Source of the DNA: Trichobilharzia regenti
Lineage: Eukaryota; Platyhelminthes; Trematoda; Strigeidida; Schistosomatidae
Assembly (NCBI GenBank): GCA_944472135.2
Contig: OX235263.1
Span: forward strand, 83,980,721 to 84,044,720
Length of the DNA: 64,000 nucleotides
Direction of reading: 5' to 3'
Position numbers and translations under genes: made by a program. The notes beneath the pieces are model-generated. The model saw nothing but the letters and a program-made list of their open reading frames with translations. It had not been told where the DNA came from and ran no database searches. Shown in pieces: positions 55,055 through 64,000 of this stretch; the stretch's first letter is position 1; every line of letters begins with the position of its first letter.

Positions 55055-55230
55055 CCCATTGACATTTTGACACTGTTTAATTATTGTTAACAAACTTATC
55101 GCCACTTGATTAGTAAACTGTTGTGTATTGTAATAAAAATGCTGTACGTAATATATTAGAGTAGGGCTAGAGATGAGGATCTAATTGAAGACTAAATATT
55201 TCTTCGCTCTTTCTTTGTGTTTTCTAATTG

Positions 55231-55699
55231 TGCAATTTATCAAAATAAAGCTCTTATCCATATTGGAGTTGATTGAAAACGAATGCATATTTTTTCGCTC
55301 AATTTATTGTTTCTTTTTTCGAAATGCATGAACGGGAATATGGAAATCATGTAACAGTTATGAAGAAATGCAAGAGTGTTAAGGGGTTCCAGGAAAAAGG
55401 CAAGCCTACAAACCTTAAGTCAGTAGAAGTCAACATGGTTGTTAACATGGTAGTAGAGGTGACTGGATGATTTTCTTCTGTATGCATAACTCTGGTTTCT
55501 CCAAGTGAACGACTAAGTCTTCAGCAATACCAAGGAGGCGGAAGTGTATTACGCTTTACATGTGATTCTTCATTTTGTAGATTACTTTGAAGCAGGAGAC
55601 GTTCATTTAGATGGAATGGTTGGTGTTGACGAGATGTTCGACTGTCGCACTCTCTATACAGTAATTAATCTCTCTCTCCACCTGCAGAGATTGCTTCTT
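55231..55699. other. Unassigned
   Basis: Short frames only; TCTCTCTC near 55670. No domain recognised. Confidence 0.3.
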
Positions 55700-56560
55700 A
55701 GAAGCTTAATCCTCTCCCACCCTACTGTCTGGTTGTGTGTTAATGCATGCAGTGCAATGTAGTGCTGAGCTCTTTTCTAAATTACTTATCTTCTCGGCAT
55801 CAACCATTCTGACCTTAGCTAAATTCTTATGTTCTGACAATCTGACTACTCCTGACCTACTAGTTTGACCTGTATAGTTGACCTCACAGTCATTGCAGGG
55901 CATTTTGTAAATTGTATTACTTTGTTTAATTGGGTCAACCGACAAAGTCTTTTTAACCTACAGAGAATGTCCTATGTGATTGAGTTTGTAGGTTTGAATG
56001 CCACTCTAATTCCTGCTTTATTCAGAATCCTACGTAGGATCTCGGATGTCCCCTCCTTACATTCTCTCTTATTTAGGTTATCATTACTAGTTTCACAATT
56101 ATTTTTATTTTGCTTTTGGCCTTTTTCGATCTTCCTAATGAATTTTATAGGATAGTTATTCAACACTAACGCTTCTTCTATCTGTTTTATTTCCTCATTT
56201 AGGTCTTTTTTGTGCTACTTTAGTGCTACTGCTCGGTTTGTTTGGACGCTTAACTTAGCCTGCCTTTACAGTTAACGGATGAGATGAATCGAAGTCTAAA
56301 TATCTATTAGAATGAGTTGGTATTTTACAAACTCTAGTGTGCAGTTTACCCTCTTCTATTCGTTTTATTTTACAATCTAACATCACAGCTAATTCTCCTA
56401 GTTCATTTTCCGATTCAAATGTGAATTTTATTCCCTTCACTAGTGAGTTTATGTGTGTGAAGAAGCCAGAGAGGGATATGTTCTGTTTTTAACACTGTGT
56501 ATGGAAGTGTCATCCGCATATCTCCACCATATTTTTGGAGTAGGATTAAATGTATTAAGA
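55700..56560 (-). mobile_element. Penelope-like element, RT palm to GIY-YIG
   Basis: From high to low: NTFNPTPKIWWRYADDT (about 56500-56560, catalytic YADD), IKFTFESENELGELAVMLDCKIKR and KIPTHSNRYLDFDSSHPLTVK (56255-56440), a connecting region, then IYKMPCNDCEVNYTGQTSRSGVVRLSEH (55790-55910), the GIY-YIG domain with CxxC. Frameshifts separate the blocks. Same element resumes at 57476. Confidence 0.75.
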
Positions 56561-56599
56561 GTGTTGGTTTTGTAGGGATTTGGTTTGATTGTATGGAGG

Positions 56600-56990
56600 A
56601 TTTAATCATGAGCTGACATCAGTTAGAGAACCACTGGAAAACCTGGGAGTACTGGACAGCTGTTTCGTCCTAGTTTGGGACTCCTCAGCAGTACGCACCC
56701 ACCGGGGTTCGAACCCAGGACCTTCCGGTTACAAGGCAAGCTCGTATACCATTCAGCCACTGGGACCCGATTCAATGGCTCGTGAATTCTAACTTCTACC
56801 AATTCGTGATTTAGCGCGACCCCAACGCATTGTCTTGGTGGATGACATCCATCCACACACGTGACATCTTGGACCTCAATGGTCACGACTTCTCACTAGA
56901 ACTCCAGGATAACTCCCTGTATAGGGCAAGTCACTAGCGAGCATCAGATTAACTTTCTATAGTTTGGTTTGTAAGGATTAGTTATGTTTG
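56600..56990 (-). mobile_element. SINE family A copy, left half of a foldback pair, with near-intact hammerhead
   Basis: Full-length minus-strand copy: tRNA-like head (GGTTCGAACCC box B), hammerhead 56649-56694 and terminal blocks. It inserted into the PLE together with, or next to, the inverted copy at 57040-57470. Confidence 0.8.
56649..56694 (-). ncRNA. Hammerhead ribozyme motif of SINE family A (best copy)
   Basis: Minus strand: stem I GTACTG (56694-56689) with CAGTAC (56654-56649); box CTGAGGA, consensus except nucleotide 7; stem II GTCC/GGAC with CAAACTA-type loop; GAA; helix III ACAGCTGT, palindromic, so likely to work as a dimer as in Sm-alpha; cleavage nucleotide C. All catalytic positions except the tolerant U7 are kept. 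Confidence 0.7.
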
Positions 56991-57039
56991 TATGGAGGAT
57001 TTAATCATGAGCTGACATCAGTTAGAGAACCACTGATGT

Positions 57040-57470
57040 TTACGAGTAAACATAACTAATCCTTACAAACCAAACTATAGAAAGTTGATCTGATGCTCGC
57101 TAGTGACTTGCTACAGGTTGGAGTTTCCTGAGTTCTAGTGAGAAGTCGTGACCATTGAGGTCCAATTAGATGTCACGTGTGTGGATGGATGTCCCACCAA
57201 CGACAATGGTTGGGGTCGCGCTAAATCACGAATTGGTAGAAGTTAGAATTCACGAGCCATTGAATCGGGCCCCACTGTCTGAATGGTATATGAGCTTGCC
57301 TTGTAACCGGAAGGTCCTGGGTTCGAAACCCAGTGGGTGCGTACTGCCGATGATTCCCAAACTAGGATGAAACAGCAGCTGTCCAGTACTCCCTGGTTTT
57401 CAATGGTTCTCTAACTGATATCAATCCGTGATCAACTCGTAAAACATAACTAATCCTTACAAACCAAACT
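57040..57470 (+). mobile_element. SINE family A copy, right half of the foldback pair
   Basis: Plus-strand monomer almost identical to the 395-bp array unit including the CCGATGATTCCC degenerate hammerhead; box A region reads CTGTCTGAATGG, box B GGTTCGAAACC. It mirrors 56600-56990 about a short centre (56990-57050). Confidence 0.8.
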
Positions 57471-57475
57471 GTAGT

Positions 57476-57760
57476 CAGATTTATTCAAAACTACAGTGGA
57501 GTTTCCTTTGTCAGCTTTTGCGATGACAATGGTTTTATACTGTTTTATACTAATTAGAGCTTCTCTTTCCGATTTCGTTAAGTTCGATTTTGCCTTCTTT
57601 TGATTTTTCAGGGTTAATGTACATTGTACTCAAACCTCTTCTGCTGCTGTCTTATCTATTTCACCTAGTGCTACTTTTTTGTTATGAATGACATCCTCTG
57701 GTTTTAGTTTACTAACTTTTACAATGAAATTTCAAGTTTACCGAAACAACTGTTATGTAA
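57476..57760 (-). pseudogene. Penelope-like element RT N-terminal block (continuation)
   Basis: Minus strand reads KSNLTKSEREALISIKQYKTIVIAKADKGNSTVV, in parts: the ADKG motif opening PLE RTs. The fingers and part of the palm between this and the YADD block at 56500 are deleted. Confidence 0.7.
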
Positions 57761-58284
57761 CGCATAAAATCTGATTTATGTATCCAGAAAGAAACAATCA
57801 TCCATTGTCAAATATCCAGGTGGCGAAAAATCCTGAAGGTATCTCTGATTTCAGAAGACTATGCCAAACACCCCCAATACTATGTGTGCTTAGTAGCCAA
57901 CACAGAATAACCATAGGATTATTTATTGCCCCACTGATTAGCGAACAGCATTACAAGTTACTATGTGCCGAGTCTGTGAATAAACCTTAATAAAATGTAC
58001 AATGATACTTCTGATCGTATTTCTCCAAATAATTTGCCAACCAGCATACGATTAAGCAGCGATCATCAATGTTGTCTCCCACCAAATTAAGACCAGTTCG
58101 AATAAACAAATCATTCAGTGTTCACCACCACTGATATCCAAGTTTTCTTCCCCTAGTAACTCGTTGTCTTTACTTTTCCGTGAATATGACGATGTAACCT
58201 TAACCTTTAACCTCTTCCCGCTTCCTTACAATGTAATTATGCTTGCATTTTATTTTTATGACTTCATTCGAACTCACCGCATTG
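57761..58284. other. Unassigned
   Basis: A 70-codon frame at 57778-57990 without recognisable domain. It may be upstream PLE sequence. Confidence 0.3.
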
Positions 58285-58460
58285 TTAGTAGCTTGATTCC
58301 GCACAGCTTTTTGGTACATGTATGGAATTTTCAGCATGTGATATCAGTAACCCAAATTTTGCAGACCGACCATTAATATTAGATGTGCATCGGCCGAGGA
58401 TCGAACCTCGCACCATGTGCATGGTCGGCTAGCGTCCTAACCGCTGTGCTACCGACGTAC
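58285..58460 (-). mobile_element. tRNA-derived SINE, family C
   Basis: Minus-strand head GTCGGTAGCACAGCGG, box B GGTTCGATCCTCG, and the ACTGATATCACATGCTGAAAATTCCATAC body. Several substitutions relative to 48467-48655. Confidence 0.7.
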
Positions 58461-58639
58461 GGATTTAGTTACTTACCAACTAATTGCCTATCTCTTATCT
58501 TTCTTACTCAGCGCCTTTCCCAACCATAAATCTTCTGTATGCAAATTCTGTAAGTGTAATTTCTGAGTAATTTTACTAATTACTGAGTTTTCTGTTAACT
58601 GATATCATGTCACATCTGCAAGTACTTTGAAAATTCTCC

Positions 58640-59110
58640 GTACATACTATGATTATTATTATTGTTTGCTTCCGAGTGGAACATCGGGCTTCAGCAGCAC
58701 GTCTTCACCTTATCCTTTTCTCCTCAGTCTTATTTAGCCGGATCCACGATTGTCTACAGGATTTCACCCCCCCCCCCGTCAAACGGTCATCTCCTGTCAC
58801 CCTTGGATGGTCAACTCTTTGTTTCTCATTCAGTTCCACCGAAGAGCCTCCTTTGCGCATGATGTCACTCAACGGTCCAATGCATCTCCATTTTCTTCGG
58901 CATATTTATTTGGCAATTAGTGTCTGGCTGGTTCGTTTCCCAGAGTTTCTTCCTATTCTGCTAATCCTCCACGGCTGACCATCTGATCTTCAGGAAAGAT
59001 CAAAGGAGGCAGGTGTTGATAAAAGTTTTGGAGATTATGTTGGAAATTCTTTTAACGACGCGTATGAAAATTCTCTGAACCAATATCACAGAAGTACTGA
59101 TTTCAGGCTG
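58640..59110 (-). mobile_element. RTE family A 3' fragment
   Basis: 3' end at the ATT repeat (58648-58665), GAGTGGAACATCGGGCTTCAGCAGCACG tail, and decayed coding (GTTCGTTTCCCAGAG, CTCCATTTTCTTCGGCATATTTATTTGGCAATTAG blocks on the plus strand). A C-run lies at 58769-58777. Confidence 0.65.
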
Positions 59111-59259
59111 TACGTGGGTGATGAAAAGCCGAAAACACTAAATGATAGTACTATCTTACTCTGTACAAAACGTTGATTTTGATAATAAGACATTGTACTG
59201 TAGATCGAAAATTCTGTCTGACAGCATAAATTCAGTAATGGATTAGTTTCCTGAATTTT

Positions 59260-59530
59260 ATGAATATAAGTCACCTTCTCTGACTCGATCAGATGGCCGG
59301 CAAGAAACGATAAGCATAAAGAAACTATTGCAGTCAACAAACCAACCAAGCATCTCTATCGCCCGACACATACAATCAGAAGGCAGTGAAATGTGAATTG
59401 GACACACATACTGTGAGGAGACCATTGGGCGAGATATCACGCACCAAGCTCTCCAGTGGGCGTCAATTTGAGGATGATATGAAGGCGATCGCATGAGACG
59501 GAGGTGAAACCTTATCAGCAATTATGGAGG
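59260..59530 (+). mobile_element. RTE-clade remnant, diverged
   Basis: Plus-strand reading ELDTHTVRRPLGEISRTKLSSGRQFED resembles the WIGHTLRR...ISRxALxWNPxG region of family A. No ends identified. Confidence 0.35.
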
Positions 59531-61733
59531 CAGCTATAAAAGACTATAAGTAACATAACGAATTTGATATATTGCTGCTGAAGTTCTGTGTTTTCTTCAA
59601 AAGACAAGTTTTCCTCTTAAAGACTTACATTCATCGTAATGATAGAGTAATACAAAGAACTAACAAGTCTGTGGTGTTCCGACAAGCCACAACACCGTTA
59701 AATTCAATTCTAGTCAACAGAATAACATAAACAAACTTTGAAAAAATCCATTTATTGATTCATTCATTGATTTATCAAATATCACCAATTTTTTTAGTAG
59801 TCGACAAACAAAAACATCCTCAACACTCAAAGTGAAAAAGTACGAAAAATGGAACTGTACACTATGAAGCTAATATAGCAAAGCCGACTCCGTTTCAAAA
59901 AAGTAAAAAAGAATGTATAAAATAATAATAATCATAAAATTATTTAATGTGCATTATATATATTTAAATAAGTGTGCATCGGCAGTTTATTGGTAGGATG
60001 CTTGCAACTAATCACTTAATTCGTCCAGGGTTTACTTTCCCAGCCACCTAAATATGCACTCCTACAAATCGCCCTTAACCAGAGAATAAGTTCAGTTGAA
60101 GAGGGATGGGTTTTGAAGTCTCGGTATGCCAAGGAATAATAATAATAGTCTAACAGACAACTAAATTAACGAAAGTCTTACAAGCTACTAAGTAATTATG
60201 TAGTAGTATAAAAACATTTACTAAAGTTAAAAGATACGAAGTCAATACTAACTGACAGAGATGTTGTATTTCAAGGCATTTCTGTCTATAGTGATGTAGG
60301 TCTGCTTTCTAAAAGTGTTTGGGTGTGTGCAACTGAAGAAAACTAATAGCAGCTGGTATTTCTCCTTTCCTTGACTAAATTTTATGTAGAAAATCCGAAA
60401 TATTGTAAGGAGAGGAATAATTGAGAGAATAAAAATTTGAAAGTGCAAAACAAAACATTATAAAACATAAAATAATAATAATAAAGACCAAAGGATAAAA
60501 CAGATTGATGTATAGATATGTTTTCATTGAACAATTCGCTATTTTTGGTTTTGATCGCTTTGTGGGAGTTTTTCCCATTCCCATTATAAAGTATTCTTCA
60601 CAGCCATTATTATAATTTATTTATATTGTTGACTTATTGTAGTTTTTGAATATGTGTTGCTTTCTCCTGAAAAAGTCAGAAAAATGGACAATAGTTCATT
60701 TATAATGTGGATAATATAGTATACAATTTATGGCTTTCCAAGTGGAAGAGACGGCTTCAAAAATCCGGGATTTGAAGTTGCAGTAGTAGTGTAGTGAGAA
60801 CTGCCTTCGAACAAGCCAGAAGTGTAGACAACAATTTACGTCAATATTTACGTCCCGAATCAGGGTCAGGAGAAAAAACAATAACAAAGCTTAATTTTGA
60901 TCAGCTCACCAACCAATCACAGCAGACTTAACGTGTGCACATACGATTCGCAGATACATGGCTTAACATTCTAAGAGACGGTCACAAGCAATGCAGAATT
61001 ACCTTCACCAAGAAAACAATCAATCAGAGAATGTTGCTTCTTCACTGACAAAAATGTACATAAAAATCTATAAATATCTGTTGATTTTTTTAAATAAACG
61101 ATCTGTTTCCTGTCCCTTGTCTTCTGCGGTTACAGTAGTACTAGGGTTCCTGAAATTTCAAGTGATTTTTAAGATGGATAATAAAGACTTTTGTTGTTGG
61201 ATTTTGTTACCTGGTTAGTGTTCGCCCACCGGTTCATAAAGCGACCAAAACCCAAAAACAGCTATTAAACATTGTGGTTAGCACATCAAGTGTTTTATGT
61301 AACCAAACTTCTGTTGGTTTAGGGTGCATCATGACTGCGTCAACCAATTGTACTTATAATAAAATAATTGTCATTTTATCCATTTCACTGGATGGTAGAT
61401 GCTACTGACAGAGATTTGTAAGTAGTATGTTGTTGCGTTTAATATCTTCTTCAAGAGTACTGAACAGCAGAGGGACAAATTAAGTAATGAATAGGAAAAA
61501 TGAGAGATCCTCGTAAAACAAGGATTTCATTAGGCTTGTCTGAAATCTTACTCCCGACTCTAATAATTAGTGTGTAGTTGAGAGGTGTCTGGAGATTAGT
61601 TTGCTTTGAAGATAAAAAAAAATCATTTGAAGAAAGAAAAACGTATTTACAATATGTATACACCTTCATGGTTTTAAGTGAAACAGCAAATGAAACAAGC
61701 TTTATTCGAATGTCAAGTGTTGGTTTGCGAAGA
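59531..61733. other. AT-rich, no gene recognised; SINE/RTE tail near 60715-60800
   Basis: Only at 60720-60800 is a repeat seen: CCAAGTGGAAGAGACGGCTTC resembles the family A tail on the minus strand. Remaining frames lack domains. This is the longest stretch of the window without recognised mobile elements. Confidence 0.35.
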
Positions 61734-62110
61734 TTTGATTGGTTGCAGGATTGATCACAAGCTAACATCACTTAGAGAACCATTGGAAAACCTGGGACAA
61801 ATGGGTTACTATTTCGTTTCAGTTTGGGACTAACTCCTCGTCGGTATGCACTCATAGCCACGGTTCATATTCAGGACCTTCTGGTTAAGAGGCGTGCTCG
61901 TCGACCATTAAGCCACTTGGACCCGAACCAGTGGTCTGTGAATTCCAACTTCTGTCTATTCGTGATATATATTTAGCGCAAACTGCAGCCATTGTCACGG
62001 GGGAGAAACTGACCTCTTGTCTGACTTGGTGGATCCCGTTGGTTATGACGTCTTACTAGAACCCGACGTAACGCTTTTATAGGGTGAGTCGATAAAGAGC
62101 TTCATATTAA
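61734..62110 (-). mobile_element. SINE family A, diverged full-length copy
   Basis: Minus-strand order of blocks matches the 395-bp monomer: end block at 61740-61790, hammerhead relic (CCGACGAGGAGTTAGTCCC), tRNA-like head (61850-61930), and AGTCGTCATAACC-type leader to 62110. The hammerhead box has two changes. Confidence 0.7.
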
Positions 62111-62154
62111 ATTGCCTCTAACTGATGTTAGCTCGTGACCAATCGTGTTATTCA

Positions 62155-62305
62155 TGTAGTCACGGGGTGGAGTTGCTAGCCTCACATACCAGCCTTACTA
62201 CCTCTTTAGCGAGGTTTTAGGTGTGTGTCGACGGTCGGGATTGAACCACGGACCGCGTGGACTGCTACCGGGCATCCTGTCGCTGAACCACTAACGCACT
62301 AGACT
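62155..62305 (-). mobile_element. SINE family B, head and body
   Basis: Minus strand: AGTGCGTTAGTGGTTCAGCG (box A TAGTGGTTCAG-like), GTGGTTCAATCCCG (box B, one mismatch), CCTAAAACCTCGCTAAAG and GGCTAGCAACTCC. The RTE-like tail is missing on this side; a plus-strand tail block is at 62350-62400. Confidence 0.6.
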
Positions 62306-62410
62306 AGCAACTCTACCTCGTAGATACAAAACCACTGTTATTAAAAATTCAAAGCCCTAGTTTGAAGCCTTCTATTCCACTAGGAAAGTAAGGTGATACA
62401 ATTTTAGAAA

Positions 62411-62432
62411 TTATATATATATATATATATAT
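62411..62432. repeat. (TA)n microsatellite
   Basis: Uninterrupted TA run. Confidence 0.9.
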
Positions 62433-62439
62433 GTTTAGT

Positions 62440-63850
62440 GTCACACAGACAGACAAAAACCGAAAATCGGCAGAGAAGACAAGACTCCAGGTGAACATAC
62501 AGATGACAGAGGTAGGTGATGAAAATAACCAACAAACAATAACAACAACTGGAACAAATCACCATCAACGGGGAAAATTCTACAGAGGCGACTTCCTTCC
62601 TTCACTTATCTAGGCAGCCTGCATCGTTTCAACCATGGGCTACAGCGCGAATGATGTCAAAGCCAGCCGGAATCAGAAAGGCAAGATACACCTTCATCAA
62701 TCTGATATCAGTTTGAAAATCCTCTGCACTCACTCTGCCAGCATAAAGAACAAGATTCGGGTTTTCAACACCAATGTGAATTCAGTCAGTTCTTCTGTAT
62801 GCGTCAGAAACTTGGTGGGTGCATCACGACAAGCATTTCCAACAGGCCATTGCAGATTTTTATCAGCAGCTACGCACGTTGCTGGCCGGCTTCATATATT
62901 GAAGATCAAATAGCCAGCTGGCTAGACAGAATTAGCAGCAAAAACCTCTGACTGGGACGAACCAACGAAGAGCCGATTGCTCAACAAATGTACAGAAGAA
63001 AATGGAGATGGATTTCGCATACCCTAAGGAGGCTGTCGAATGACATCGCGCGCCACCCAACGCTCGAGTGGAACACGACTGTGAAGCGAAGAGTGAGTCG
63101 TCAATCCGAGAGTGATATGTAGGAGATTAGAGGAGATGAGAGATTATGGGAAATCTTGGGGTCAGCCAGATGAAGAGGACAGTAGAAAATAAAGCACAGT
63201 GGAGATTTGTTGTTCAGAAGAAAATGGAGATGGATTTCGCATACCCTAAGGAGGCTGTCGAATGACATCGCGCGCCACCCAACGCTCGAGTGGAACACGA
63301 CTGTGAAGCGAAGAGTGAGTCGTCAATCCGAGAGTGATATGTAGGAGATTAGAGGAGATGAGAGATTATGGGAAATCTTGGGGTCAGCCAGATGAAGAGG
63401 ACAGTAGAAAATAAAGCACAGTGGAGATTTGTTGTTCAGAAGAAAATGGAGATGGATTTCGCATACCCTAAGGAGGCTGTCGAATGACATCGCGCGCCAC
63501 CCAACGCTCGAGTGGAACACGACTGTGAAGCGAAGAGTGAGTCGTCAATCCGAGAGTGATATGTAGGAGATTAGAGGAGATGAGAGATTATGGGAAATCT
63601 TGGGGTCAGCCAGATGAAGAGGACAGTAGAAAATAAAGCACAGTGGAGATTTGTTGTTCAGAAGAAAATGGAGATGGATTTCGCACACGCTAAGGACACG
63701 GTCGAATGAAATCGCTCAAGTGGAATCTAAATGGGAAGTGACAATTGTGTCGTCGGTGCGCGGGTGAAATGGAGGAGATTAGAGGGGTGAGGAGGTGAGA
63801 GGTTAGAGGCAGTCTTGGGGTAAGGTTGGTGAAGAGGACTTTCATTGCAC
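62440..63850 (+). mobile_element. RTE family A fragment with internal 222-bp tandem triplication
   Basis: Plus strand: the GEDKTPGEHTDDRG block, SINKDKIHLHQSDISLKI, NKIRVFNTNVNSVSSSVCVRNLVGASRQAF (62745-62850) and RRKWRWISHTLRRLSNDIARHPTLEWN (from 62994). It is the recent sister of 46836-47410. Stops and frame shifts prevent expression. The 3' tail is not reached in recognisable form. Confidence 0.75.
62994..63700 (+). repeat. 222-bp tandem repeat, three near-identical units and a diverged fourth
   Basis: Starts of the AGAAGAAAATGGAGATGG block at 62994, 63216, 63438 and 63660 give an exact 222-bp period. The first three units look identical over most of their length. 222 is a multiple of three, so the coding frame of the host element would be kept. 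Confidence 0.9.
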
Positions 63851-64000
63851 AGTAGTAACTATTGTGATGTATCTAGTCCTTTGTTTGGTGCAGACTGAAT
63901 TCTGTCAGTCATGTTTGAAATGTGGCCATCATTCTAGGTAGCTAACTATCTAACATCAACAATTTAAAGTGCGTCGTGACGGCAAGCTACGTAGAATGGT
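63851..64000. other. Unassigned; dispersed block shared with 40660-40710
   Basis: TAGTCCT...TTTGGTGCAGACTGAATTCT recurs in the two places. Confidence 0.35.

Larger units (their letters stand above)
54390..55230 (+). mobile_element. Penelope-like element piece, right flank of the large palindrome
   Basis: Plus orientation: hammerhead motif, RT core frame 54587-55054, then a 3' region to 55230 that mirrors 50985-51165. The GIY-YIG domain and C-terminus are deleted. Confidence 0.75.

Noticed and set aside
61451..61771. 106-codon minus-strand frame as a small protein gene
   Set aside because: No domain, low-complexity AT-rich composition, partly overlapping a SINE end.
18355..62432. TA-rich runs as CRISPR or satellite arrays
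   Set aside because: They are simple dinucleotide microsatellites without spacers.
63101..63520. Two identical 65-codon minus-strand frames
   Set aside because: Products of the 222-bp tandem repeat, antisense to RTE coding.

Overview
The window looks like genomic DNA of a blood fluke (Schistosoma or a close relative). It is AT-rich and intron-rich. It carries degenerate RTE-clade non-LTR elements, Penelope-like elements (PLEs) with GIY-YIG endonuclease domains, and tRNA-derived SINEs containing a hammerhead-ribozyme module of the Sm-alpha type, all typical of schistosomes. The host gene has a 48-nt first intron followed by multi-kb introns, the size gradient known for schistosome genes. Nothing prokaryotic, no rRNA and no CRISPR array was seen. 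Family names are from recognition of motifs, not from a database search.

Host gene. One gene is supported, on the + strand: seven coding exons at 13110-13172, 13221-13280, 15799-16074, 18959-19159, 22807-23364, 26708-26899 and 38920-39204. All splice junctions are GT-AG and every exon is a multiple of three, giving one 545-codon frame. The N-terminus reads like the KLRAQ coiled coil of PPP1R21 and the last exon like the end of that family, so I call it PPP1R21-like, an endosomal coiled-coil protein. The middle is divergent.

Layout. 1-1.5 kb: LTR-retrotransposon gag and RT fragments plus an APE endonuclease fragment. 3.5-10.7 kb: SINEs, RTE copies and a dead CR1-like element. 10.8-12.7 kb: composite RTE/SINE/PLE block, repeated in inverted orientation at 31.0-32.9 kb. 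13.1-26.9 kb: six exons with introns full of element remnants. 27-38.9 kb: a 12-kb intron with SINEs, the second composite arm, PLEs, and an RTE copy inserted in a PLE with a 13-bp target duplication. 41-45.6 kb: head-to-head PLEs and SINE foldbacks. 46.8-50.6 kb: RTE, PLE and an LTR-like repeat. 51-55.2 kb: a large palindrome in which two outward-facing PLE pieces flank a 3+3 inverted array of a 395-bp SINE monomer. 55.7-57.8 kb: another PLE split by a SINE foldback. 58.3-64 kb: SINEs and RTE copies, the last with a 222-bp tandem triplication.

Most notable. Hammerhead-like motifs occur in two unrelated retroelement classes here: PLE ends (best at 54403-54460) and the tRNA-SINE (best at 56649-56694). 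In both best copies the CUGAUGA box differs only at nucleotide 7, the tolerant core position. The 2 x 1192-bp near-perfect palindrome at 51873-54295 would fold into a long hairpin RNA if transcribed.
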